Virus record (IMG/VR): IMGVR_UViG_3300027806_000001
Span: 119,469 to 183,468 of that record
Source of the DNA: a virus
Strand: one strand, 5' to 3'
DNA: 64,000 nucleotides
The position numbers and the translations under genes are program-made. The notes beneath the pieces were generated by a model, which saw nothing but the letters and a program-made list of their open reading frames with translations, searched no databases and was not told the origin of the DNA. Below are positions 1 through 6,174 of this stretch, piece by piece (positions within the stretch are counted from its first letter, which is position 1; each line of letters opens with the position of its first letter).

Positions 1-120
1 GCGGGCTCGTCGCATTTCACGACGATCCAGGTCCGTGAGCCCCGACGAGGGGCCGGATGTGGCGCAAGGAGGATACGCCCTGCACCCGCCCCTGCCCCTA
101 GGGGATCGTGCCGCGGCGCC

Positions 121-157
121 CCCCGGGCCAGGCGGAAACGTTCCGCCTGGCCCGGGG
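121..157. terminator. GC-rich intercistronic hairpin
   Basis: A perfect 17-bp inverted repeat with a 3-base loop lies 16 bases beyond the stop of the leftward gene ending at 173. There is no T-run on either side, so it is not a classical intrinsic terminator. It belongs to a set of similar hairpins placed just after stop codons here (3002, 7713, 10784, 44836, 46994). Bases 1-120 to its left hold no gene I can support. Confidence 0.5.
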
Positions 158-172
158 TGTCACGAAAGGATG

Positions 173-409
173 CTACTGCACCTCGAGGATGCCGATCCGG
201 GACGCCCCGGACTCACCCTCGAGTACTGCGCTGTCCCACACGTCCAGGGCCTTGGAGGCCTGGGCCGGCACCTGGGTGCCGACGATGTGGGGGTTGGACA
301 GCCGCCCACGGGCGGCCGCCAGCAGGCCGGCGACGTCGCCGGCCTGCAGCTCCAGGGACTGGCCGGTGCGGTTGCCGGCCGGGTCGGTCAGATGGAGGAC
401 GCCCTTCAT
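173..409 (-). CDS. Small hypothetical protein, 78 aa
   Basis: Begins MKGVLHLTDP and ends RIGILEVQ. It contains no motif I recognise; the composition is that of a small soluble domain with hydrophobic strands near both ends. The ATG overlaps the stop of the upstream gene by four bases (ATGA), which suggests translational coupling and fixes the start. A GC-rich hairpin follows the stop, so this looks like the last cistron of the group starting at 1041. Function unknown. Confidence 0.6.
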   Translation of the reverse strand: MKGVLHLTDPAGNRTGQSLELQAGDVAGLLAAARGRLSNPHIVGTQVPAQASKALDVWDSAVLEGESGASRIGILEVQ

Positions 410-1041
410 GAGACCTCCTCCTCTTCCATGGCCAGGTCGTGCTGGCCTGCGGACGTCTTCGCGGGGGCCTTCGCCCCCCGAGGCTCCCCCGCGGAGGACT
501 TCTCCTCCTGAGGGATGTAGAGGCGCCCTTCGGAATCCCGGCGCATAGCCTGGACCACCTGAAACACGTTGTTCAGCCTCTGGCGCTGAGCATCTCGGTC
601 GGCCAGCTCGCCGAGCCGACGGTCCTGGGCGTCGGCCGCGGCCTGCCGCTGGGCCGGCGTGTTGAGCTGCTCCTTGCGGCCGGCCGGGGTCAGGCACGCG
701 GCGATGAGCCACACGCCTCCCAGCACCGCCGCGACCGTCATGGCGACGGCCGTGAGGCTCATGCTCGTGATCGAGCTGTTGAAGCTCGATGCGACGGCCT
801 GAGCCCCGGCGGACTCAGCGACGAGGACCGCTGTCTCGGCGGCCTCGGTGGCGCCCCAGGTGCTGGGCGACCACCAGGACTCCTCGATCTTCGGCATCTC
901 GACCTTGGGCATCGCCGGCTTCGTGTCGGCGAACATCGCGAGCGCGATCCACATCGGGATCGCGACGGCTGCGGCCATCGGGATGACCACCAGAAGCGCC
1001 CATCCGAGCCCTGACTTTCCGCTGTCCTTGAAGTTTGCCAT
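406..1041 (-). CDS. Membrane protein with two transmembrane helices, 211 aa
   Basis: Two clear hydrophobic helices (about residues 13-37 and 94-117) flank a region rich in Pro, Glu and Trp; the C-terminal half is charged and helical (many Gln, Arg, Asp) and ends in an acidic stretch. I chose MANFKDSGKS because an AAAGGAAG Shine-Dalgarno sits at good distance; a longer open frame upstream lacks one. Both ends of the second helix carry charged segments, so the tail is probably cytoplasmic. A copy of the repeated intergenic element (1111-1150) precedes it. It could act in lysis or superinfection exclusion, but nothing proves that. Confidence 0.65.
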   Translation of the reverse strand: MANFKDSGKSGLGWALLVVIPMAAAVAIPMWIALAMFADTKPAMPKVEMPKIEESWWSPSTWGATEAAETAVLVAESAGAQAVASSFNSSITSMSLTAVAMTVAAVLGGVWLIAACLTPAGRKEQLNTPAQRQAAADAQDRRLGELADRDAQRQRLNNVFQVVQAMRRDSEGRLYIPQEEKSSAGEPRGAKAPAKTSAGQHDLAMEEEEVS

Positions 1042-1110
1042 TTGTCTTTTTCTTCCTTTCTTGAAGGCACCCGGGTCCGGCAACGCGCCTTTCCCGGGTG
1101 CTATTGACGT

Positions 1111-1150
1111 GGCATGTAATACTCACACGCAAACGCCCGTTGTTTAGCCC
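1111..1150 (-). promoter_or_regulatory. Repeated intergenic element, copy C
   Basis: On the minus strand a GGGCTAAACA box is followed after about 20 bases by GAGTATTACATGCC. It matches four other copies (2257-2295, 2011-2050, 1956-1996, 12051-12088) in order and spacing. It lies just after a terminator and 70 bases before the start of the membrane protein gene at 1041, the position expected of a promoter or leader element. The box is preceded by its inverted copy (TTTAGCCC). Confidence 0.5.
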
Positions 1151-1164
1151 GCCCCTTGAGGGCT

Positions 1165-1198
1165 AAAAGAAACCCCCGGCGCCACATGGCGCCGGGGG
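1165..1198 (-). terminator. Intrinsic terminator after the secreted-protein gene
   Basis: An 11-bp GC stem with an ACAT loop (1173-1198) is followed on the minus strand by TTTCTTTT. It lies 22 bases past the stop at 1220 and is one of the few textbook rho-independent terminators here. Confidence 0.85.
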
Positions 1199-1219
1199 AT
1201 CTCGGTGGGGGAACTCAGC

Positions 1220-1855
1220 TCAGCTGTTCCACCACCACTTGATCCGGGCGATGATGCCCGGATTCGACATGCTCTCAATCTCGCGCTCGTCCTCCAGACG
1301 AGCGCGGATGACCTCCTCGGTCATCTGGATATCGCCGCTGATCGCGGCGAGCACCTGCGCCTCGGCGTATGCCGGGACGTGCAACTGATCCTGGCCGAGG
1401 GTGTTCTTGATGAACACCTCTCCTCGGACCTCGGCCGCCTGCAGGCGTCCAGCCTGCAGGTGATCCGGGGAGGACACAGCCTTCGCCGTGTCCTGGACGA
1501 TGACCGTGCCCGCCAGGGCACGGTCGGTGATCACTTCGCCCCGGTAGACCGGGACAAGGTGATTAAGGGTCTGCCCCGCGGTCGGGGCAGTCTCGAGGGA
1601 CTTGAGGAGGTCGATGACCTCATTCGCCTTCGACTCAGCCGCGGCCTTCTTGGCCGCCGCCACCGCCGCGGCCTTCTTGGCCTTGGCGGTCTCCGCGGCC
1701 GTAGCCGCGGGAGTGGCGGCCGGAGCCGCCGGGGTGGTGGCGGCCGGAGCCGCCGCGGGAGTGGCGGCCGGAGCCGCCGGGGTCGTCGCCGTCGCGGCGC
1801 TCCCCATGGCCAGGAAGGCGAGCGCGGCGACGACGGTACGGATGAGAGTCTTCAT
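1220..1855 (-). CDS. Secreted or envelope protein with Ala/Pro/Thr repeats, 211 aa
   Basis: The N-terminus (MKTLIRTVVAALAFLAMGSA) is a typical Sec signal peptide, with probable cleavage near ATA-TTP. Next come repeats of the type TPAAPAATPAA (about residues 24-52), a Lys/Ala helix resembling histone-like tails (KAKKAAAVAAAKKAAA), and a C-terminal region of about 120 residues without a recognised fold. The ATG at 1855 has a GAAAGGAA Shine-Dalgarno. Its leader (1856-1996) is exceptionally structured and its own terminator follows, so this is a separately controlled, probably well expressed transcript. The repeats suggest an extended linker across the periplasm or wall. Specific role unknown. 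Confidence 0.7.
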   Translation of the reverse strand: MKTLIRTVVAALAFLAMGSAATATTPAAPAATPAAAPAATTPAAPAATPAATAAETAKAKKAAAVAAAKKAAAESKANEVIDLLKSLETAPTAGQTLNHLVPVYRGEVITDRALAGTVIVQDTAKAVSSPDHLQAGRLQAAEVRGEVFIKNTLGQDQLHVPAYAEAQVLAAISGDIQMTEEVIRARLEDEREIESMSNPGIIARIKWWWNS

Positions 1856-1870
1856 TGTGTTCCTTTCGTG

Positions 1871-1996
1871 AACAGGGTGCCCCCGAGGTCTAGGCAGCCG
1901 GCACCCCGGCTGCCAGGAATAGACCTGCAGGCAACGTGCCAACAGGTATTCCCGACCTATGTATGGATACCACGGAAAGGCACCCTGTTTAGGGTG
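1871..1996 (-). ncRNA. Structured 5' leader with mutually exclusive helices (candidate cis-regulatory RNA)
   Basis: The minus-strand leader of the 1855 gene can form a closed multi-branch fold: an 11-bp perfect outer helix (1871-1881 with 1979-1989), a hairpin of 7+9 bp with a 5-base bulge and CACC loop (1886-1926), a 4-bp hairpin (1930-1940), and a 5-bp hairpin (1945-1949 with 1967-1971) whose loop shows the CCATACATAGG core. The outer helix competes with a 6-bp hairpin with a 4-base loop (1981-1996). The 3' strand of the outer helix ends 7 bases before the Shine-Dalgarno region. The pairing is visible in the sequence; the switching role is inference. Confidence 0.55.
1956..1996 (-). promoter_or_regulatory. 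Repeated intergenic element, copy F
   Basis: Reads CACCCTAAACAGGGTG, then after about 12 bases GGTATCCATACATAGG on the minus strand. The 14-base core TATCCATACATAGG is identical to copy A. The CTAAACA box sits within a perfect 6-bp palindromic stem. It is the copy nearest the 1855 gene and overlaps the structured leader. Confidence 0.5.
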
Positions 1997-2010
1997 GAAC
2001 CGGTGCGGAC

Positions 2011-2050
2011 CCACATAGAATAATAACACAAAAAGGGCCCTTATTTAGCC
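2011..2050 (-). promoter_or_regulatory. Repeated intergenic element, copy B
   Basis: GGCTAAATAAGGGCC followed by TTTTTGTGTTATTATTCTATGTGG on the minus strand aligns base by base with copy A, with substitutions in the core. It lies right after the terminator at 2076-2117 and upstream of copy F, so copies B and F are tandem in front of the 1855 gene. Confidence 0.45.
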
Positions 2051-2075
2051 CCCTCCGGGACCCCCTCCAAGGGCT

Positions 2076-2117
2076 AAAAAAGAGGGTTGGCGCCTGCAGC
2101 GCCTGCCTATCCCTCTT
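2076..2117 (-). terminator. Intrinsic terminator in the 2.1-kb gap
   Basis: On the minus strand AAGAGGG pairs with CCCTCTT, an inner GGCGC/GCGCC stem closes the loop, and a run of six T follows (forward A-run 2076-2081). It separates element A and its downstream stretch from elements B and F. Confidence 0.7.
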
Positions 2118-2256
2118 AGCCATCATCCGGCCAGGCTCACCCATTTGGTTACCCGGTGGTATTCCGGGCCCGGCTCATGGTGCCGGGGCTGTCATTGTAA
2201 GTCCCTGTTTGTTGGATCCCAGTTGGGCCTCTGGGCAGGAGCAACTGGTAATTGCT
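2076..2256 (-). ncRNA. Candidate small RNA between element A and a terminator
   Basis: About 180 bases without an open frame lie between element copy A and an intrinsic terminator. The minus strand holds successive hairpins: GGAGCAA/TTGCTCC right after the element core, a CCCA/TGGG-type stem, CCGGC/GCCGG, CCCGG/CCGGG, then the terminator. If element A is a promoter this would be a discrete structured transcript. Inference from layout only. Confidence 0.35.
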
Positions 2257-2295
2257 CCTATGTATGGATAACGCAAAACAGGCCCCTATTTAGCC
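2257..2295 (-). promoter_or_regulatory. Repeated intergenic element, copy A
   Basis: GGCTAAATAGGGGCC then TTTTGCGTTATCCATACATAGG on the minus strand. The CTAAATA box overlaps the last codons and stop (GCT AAA TAG) of the gene at 2286. The core is identical to copy F over 14 bases. With copies B, C, D and F it defines a phage-specific element of about 40 bases. Confidence 0.5.
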
Positions 2296-2969
2296 TCCTC
2301 CGGGCTGGTCCGGTTCCTGTGCAGGGGCAGGGGCCAGGGGCACGGAGGCACGTCCTTGCGGACCAGGAACTCCCGGCGGATGGTCCTCCAGTTCAGGCTC
2401 CCGGAGTGCTGGTCGCCTTTCGGGGTCCGGGCCCTGGAGTACCTGCGGTCCTTGGGCCTGGGGCAGCAGGCGTGGTAGGCGCCCAGGTCGAAGTCCTGCG
2501 GCAGCTCCACGGCCACGAGCAGCCCTGCCATGGGGATGGACCTGGACGACAAGAAGATTCCGGTCGGCATCGGCAGCGGAGCCTGGCGGTCCGAGGCCTT
2601 GAAGCACAGATCGTAGGCGGGCAGGTTAGGCGTCCAGTGCATGGGCAGGCACCGCTTCATGACCGCGTGGACGGCGGCCTTCTTCCGGGCGATGATCTCC
2701 TCCTCGCGCTTGAGCCCGCGGCGCCGCCTTCGCCCGGAAGACGTCACCCAGGGCTGCCATTTCTGCAAGGCCCCCGTCCACTGCCCCAGGTCCGCCCACA
2801 CGGTGTCCCCGTCGTAGTGCAGCAGCGGGTAACCGTGCAGCATCAGCACGGAGCCCCTGTCGCCCACCTCCACGTACATGTTCAGGTTGCGGCTGTCGGC
2901 GTAGTCGACCGGGCGCATCCAGCAGAAGCCGCGGCCCAGGTTCGTGATCTTCTCGTCTAGATCGGTCAC
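2286..2969 (-). CDS. Hypothetical protein, 227 aa
   Basis: GTG start chosen for its AAGGAGG Shine-Dalgarno. The N-terminal half has a mixed alpha/beta look with many aromatic residues (several Trp near residues 58-74); the middle is strongly basic (SSGRRRRRGLKREEE), and the C-terminus is basic and Pro-rich. The basic patch suggests nucleic-acid contact, but no family is recognised. It lies between the portal gene upstream and the structured non-coding region downstream. Confidence 0.6.
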   Translation of the reverse strand: MTDLDEKITNLGRGFCWMRPVDYADSRNLNMYVEVGDRGSVLMLHGYPLLHYDGDTVWADLGQWTGALQKWQPWVTSSGRRRRRGLKREEEIIARKKAAVHAVMKRCLPMHWTPNLPAYDLCFKASDRQAPLPMPTGIFLSSRSIPMAGLLVAVELPQDFDLGAYHACCPRPKDRRYSRARTPKGDQHSGSLNWRTIRREFLVRKDVPPCPWPLPLHRNRTSPEEAK

Positions 2970-3001
2970 TCCGATCCTCCTTGAGGTTGGTTCATGCTAC
3001 A

Positions 3002-3033
3002 GCAAGGCCCGGGGTTTTACCCCCGGGCCTTGC
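3002..3033. terminator. GC-rich hairpin after the portal gene
   Basis: A perfect 13-bp stem with loop TTTTAC lies 28 bases past the portal stop. There is no T-run on the minus strand. It shares the CCCGGGCC motif with the hairpins at 121 and 7713. Confidence 0.5.
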
Positions 3034-3060
3034 CGAGAAAGGGAAGAGTCCTTGTCGCGG

Positions 3061-4953
3061 TCACTGCGGAGGCGGCACCGGCTGCCTCAGCTGGTCGCGG
3101 CCCTGGCCTTCGGCCTGGGCTGTGGCCTGGTCGAGCATGCTCTTGACGACGGCGTGCATGTTCGGATCCTGGCTCTTGATCTGGTCGAGTATCTGCCTGC
3201 GCTGCGGGCTGCCCAGCGGCGCCGTGGCCATGATCTCCTGGACCCGGGCGTTGGCGTCCGCGAAGAAGCTGTCGATGTCCCTGGACGGTCCCGCCGCGGT
3301 GGGGCCCGCGACGCCGTTCTGAGGCATGGACTGGGGCGCCGCGGCCGGAGGAGCCCCAGGGCCGCCCATCATGAGGTTCGGCCCGCCGGGCACGCCCTCG
3401 CCCGCCATGGCCTGGCCGGGGGCGGCTATGAAGGCTCCCGGAGGAGCGCCGAGCACCTGCTCGTTCTCCTGGGCCTTCTGCATGCGGTCCATGTAGGCCT
3501 TCTCCGCCTTCATCTTGAACTCCTGCTCGGCCTGGCGCTTCTTGTAGGTGTCCTTCCAGTCCAGGTTGAACAGGTTGAGGACGTCCTGCTCCGCGGCCAC
3601 GCCCTGCATCATCATCTGGAGCATGATCATGCGGCGCTCCATGTCGTCGGCGTGCGTCGGGCGGACCAGCCGGGCCTCGCAAGGCAGCCAGCTGAGGATG
3701 GCCGAGACGCGGTCGACGATCCAGGAGAGGACGTCCTGGATGCCGTGCAGGAAGATGGACTCGCCGGCCTCGAACAGGCGGGCGGCGAAGGGCGCCGTCT
3801 GGGCGCTGAGGTTCTTGCGGTAGAGCTCCACCGGAATGCCGAGGCCGTTCAGGAAGTCCGCCTGGGCGTTCTGGAGCAGCTCGGGGGTGACGAAGTTCTT
3901 GCCCTCGCCGCCGAGCAGCTGGTAGTTGACCGGGGTGGGCAGCCACTGCCAGCCGGTGGGGTCCTTGCGGGCGCGCTCGATCGAGCGGGTCACCTGCTGG
4001 CCGAAGCTGCCGATGTTGACGCCCTTCATGACGTCGCCGCCCGCACCGACGGACTGGGGGCTGATGAGCCTGATGGGCAGCATGTGGTCGAGGGCGATGC
4101 ACTCGTTGTTGCGCTTCAGGATCTGCGCCAGGTAGGCGTCGCGGAAGCCTGCGATGACCGGGGGCAGGCCCCAGGGGCCCAGCTTGATGTCGCTGAGGTT
4201 GCCCAGGCTGGTGTGGTGGACCATGCCGGGGCTGAACTTGAACATCCTGCCCTGGCGGACCGACTGCACGATGCCCCACGGCACCGACTCCAGGTAGGCG
4301 CGGTCGGACTTGGAGATGGAGCCGATCTCGGCCGTGGGTACCTCGTAGTAGTACTCGGGCTGGCCGCCGTAGTCGTGGGCCACGATGCGCATCTGCTTGA
4401 CGTGCCACCGCTTGAGGTGGACGCGGTTCTCCTCCCTGGTGGGCATGTCGCTGGGATCCAGGACCTTGACCTCCTGGCCGCACTGGCAGCGGAACCTGAA
4501 GCCGTGCTTGAGCTCGAACCTGTAGTCGACCTGCTCGATAGGGGCCGCAAAGCCGCACTCGGGGCACTGCAGCATGCGCTTGAACGGCGCCAGGACGGAG
4601 ATGAAGCTGTTGCCGTAGACCTTGACGTCCCTGCCGATGGAGAACAGGGCCGACTTGAGGGACATCTTCTCGAGCAGGAATTTCTTGTATTCCTGCTGCT
4701 TGTCCTCGTCGAGGGAGTCGTTGGCACCGCCGATCTCGATGTCGGTGCCGACGAAGTAGGACACGACGTACTCGATGGCCTGGGCGAAGGTCCGGTTGCT
4801 GTAGTACATCAGCTCGGCGATCTCGAACGCCTCGTTGAGGTTGGTCGGCAGGTAGAGGGACGCGTAGTCCAGGAACGGGCTCGGAGCATGCTCGGAGTGC
4901 TCCAGCATGCGCTTGCCGCCGCCTCCGGAAGGGTTCATGGATCCCATCGTCAT
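3061..4953 (-). CDS. Portal protein with an embedded zinc ribbon, 630 aa
   Basis: Forms the dodecameric DNA channel at the head vertex and docks the terminase. The fold signature is typical: an N-terminal helical region naming a YLP...EAFEIAELMYYSNRTF stretch, a clip/wing region, then HHTSLGNLSDIKLGPWGLP and the stem/crown helices with GLGIPVELY (about residue 390) and AARLFEAGESIF. Length fits the family. Unusual is a CxxC (130, 133) and CxC (156, 158) pair inside the wing that looks like a zinc ribbon. The C-terminus is a Met/Gln/Pro/Gly-rich tail. I chose the ATG at 4953 (GAGGG about 9 bases upstream); a second ATG lies 15 bases downstream. Confidence 0.85.
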   Translation of the reverse strand: MTMGSMNPSGGGGKRMLEHSEHAPSPFLDYASLYLPTNLNEAFEIAELMYYSNRTFAQAIEYVVSYFVGTDIEIGGANDSLDEDKQQEYKKFLLEKMSLKSALFSIGRDVKVYGNSFISVLAPFKRMLQCPECGFAAPIEQVDYRFELKHGFRFRCQCGQEVKVLDPSDMPTREENRVHLKRWHVKQMRIVAHDYGGQPEYYYEVPTAEIGSISKSDRAYLESVPWGIVQSVRQGRMFKFSPGMVHHTSLGNLSDIKLGPWGLPPVIAGFRDAYLAQILKRNNECIALDHMLPIRLISPQSVGAGGDVMKGVNIGSFGQQVTRSIERARKDPTGWQWLPTPVNYQLLGGEGKNFVTPELLQNAQADFLNGLGIPVELYRKNLSAQTAPFAARLFEAGESIFLHGIQDVLSWIVDRVSAILSWLPCEARLVRPTHADDMERRMIMLQMMMQGVAAEQDVLNLFNLDWKDTYKKRQAEQEFKMKAEKAYMDRMQKAQENEQVLGAPPGAFIAAPGQAMAGEGVPGGPNLMMGGPGAPPAAAPQSMPQNGVAGPTAAGPSRDIDSFFADANARVQEIMATAPLGSPQRRQILDQIKSQDPNMHAVVKSMLDQATAQAEGQGRDQLRQPVPPPQ

Positions 4954-4957
4954 CGAA

Positions 4958-5284
4958 TCAGCCCTCGCGGCGCACCCTGGCAAGCAGGTTGGCGCCGAAT
5001 CCGTTGTTGCCCAGGACCGCCCAGTCGTAGGCGGTCAGGCCGTCGTGATCCTCTGCCGCGGGATCGAGGTCCCTGGAGGCGATCACATGGAAGGAGATCA
5101 GGTAGGTCAGGATGGCGGGGTCGCCGTGGTAGGCCGCGTGCATGAGCAGGGTGCGACCCTGCTTGTCCCTCAGCGAGAGCAGGCGGGGGAACCTGTTCAG
5201 CAGCATGTTGGCGCCGACCAGATCTCCGTCCACGAGCGTGCGGACCATCGCCGGGATGGCCTCCTGGATGTTCTTGATGGTCAT
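4958..5284 (-). CDS. Ankyrin-repeat-like protein, 108 aa
   Basis: Contains at least two ankyrin-type units: LLSLRDKQGRTLLMHAAYHG (about residues 35-54) and a looser DHDGLTAYDWAVLGNNGFGA, each with the G-x-T-x-L-x-x-A pattern. These mediate protein binding. The start at 5284 is set by AGGAGG and a four-base overlap with the upstream gene. It sits directly upstream of the portal gene, four bases from its start, and may be co-translated; whether it is a virion partner or acts on a host protein is open. Confidence 0.65.
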   Translation of the reverse strand: MTIKNIQEAIPAMVRTLVDGDLVGANMLLNRFPRLLSLRDKQGRTLLMHAAYHGDPAILTYLISFHVIASRDLDPAAEDHDGLTAYDWAVLGNNGFGANLLARVRREG

Positions 5285-5457
5285 CGCGCCTCCTGGTCCA
5301 GGGCCGCCCTGCGGCAGCCGCACCGGCCGCAGCAGCCGGCCTTGGGAGGCGGGACCTCCGCAGCGGCCTTGACGGCCTGGTCGGAGTCGGTGACGACTGG
5401 CGTCTCCTCGGTCTCCCCCTGCACGACTCCCTGCTTGATGAAAGGCTCGTTGTTCAT
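5281..5457 (-). CDS. Small Cys-tailed protein, 58 aa
   Basis: The acidic, flexible N-terminus is followed by a compact GCCGRCGCRR cluster at residues 41-50, a possible metal site or disulfide knot. The ATG at 5457 is preferred; an in-frame TTG 12 bases upstream is also possible. The stop overlaps the next start (ATGA). The upstream spacer (5458-5517) is AT-rich for this genome. Confidence 0.5.
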   Translation of the reverse strand: MNNEPFIKQGVVQGETEETPVVTDSDQAVKAAAEVPPPKAGCCGRCGCRRAALDQEAR

Positions 5458-5517
5458 GTTTATAATCAACTTTCGTGGAATTTTTGGCGAAGAGGCCGTT
5501 TTTCAGGTCAGAATTTT

Positions 5518-6174
5518 TTACGGGCTAAGTTCTTTTATCACCCGAAGAACAAGCAGGTATCTTGCCTCGGACCTGTCGAACAGCTCCACGTTGAGCATCT
5601 CGCATCGTAGCCGTCGTCCGTGCACCAGGCAATCGAATTCCGGCACCGACATTCTACCATCTTCCTCCAGCACCGATACGGGGGGCAGCCAGCCCGGACG
5701 GCCCGTGGAGAGGTCCAGCTCCAGCTCCAGCATCAGCCAGCCCTGGCCGCCGCGGGACGTGCCCTCGGACTGGAAGACCGCCCTGACGCACGGGATGGAC
5801 AGCTTGGCTCCGTGCCAGTCGATCTGCACCGTCACGGATGCAGTCCTCGGCTCCACCCGTGCAGGCCGGGCGACCGGAGCCGCCTGGACCTCGGCATCCT
5901 CCTCCGCTTCCTCCTGCCCGGACTCCGGATGGGCTTCCTGCGGCACGGCCGCCGGAGGGGGCAGGACGCCCCCTCCGACGAGCACAGGCCTGAACCCCAG
6001 CGGAGCGCGGAAGTTCCTGAACTGGGAGTCCGGGGGAACCGCGGTGCCGCGCACCTGCGACCATCCGTCGGAGTTGTCGGTGACCTTCACCGGCTGCTTG
6101 CCGGAGGAGGCCCGCATCGCGGGCTTCATTCCAAGTGGTGCTTCCGGCTTAGGTCTCTTCATGGCAGGTATCAC
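5518..6174 (-). CDS. Hypothetical protein with disordered linker and C-terminal beta domain, 218 aa
   Basis: The first 65 residues are basic, a Pro/Glu/Ala-rich linker follows (about 70-105), and the last 105 residues alternate hydrophobic strands (for example VTVQIDWHGAKLSIPCV, WLMLELELDL). No family recognised. The GTG start overlaps the upstream stop (GTGA); an ATG 12 bases downstream is an alternative. It is co-transcribed with the MoxR/VWA module. Confidence 0.55.
   Translation of the reverse strand: MIPAMKRPKPEAPLGMKPAMRASSGKQPVKVTDNSDGWSQVRGTAVPPDSQFRNFRAPLGFRPVLVGGGVLPPPAAVPQEAHPESGQEEAEEDAEVQAAPVARPARVEPRTASVTVQIDWHGAKLSIPCVRAVFQSEGTSRGGQGWLMLELELDLSTGRPGWLPPVSVLEEDGRMSVPEFDCLVHGRRLRCEMLNVELFDRSEARYLLVLRVIKELSP

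Noticed and set aside
1-120. Possible leftward gene starting near base 15 or a tRNA
   Set aside because: No usable ribosome site and too little sequence before the edge; no cloverleaf or T-loop pattern can be drawn.
2944-5145. Long open frame on the plus strand opposite the portal gene
   Set aside because: GC-rich DNA gives long antisense frames; its composition (Arg, Gly, Ala, Val, His rich) lacks any domain and the opposite strand encodes a clear portal protein with a good ribosome site.
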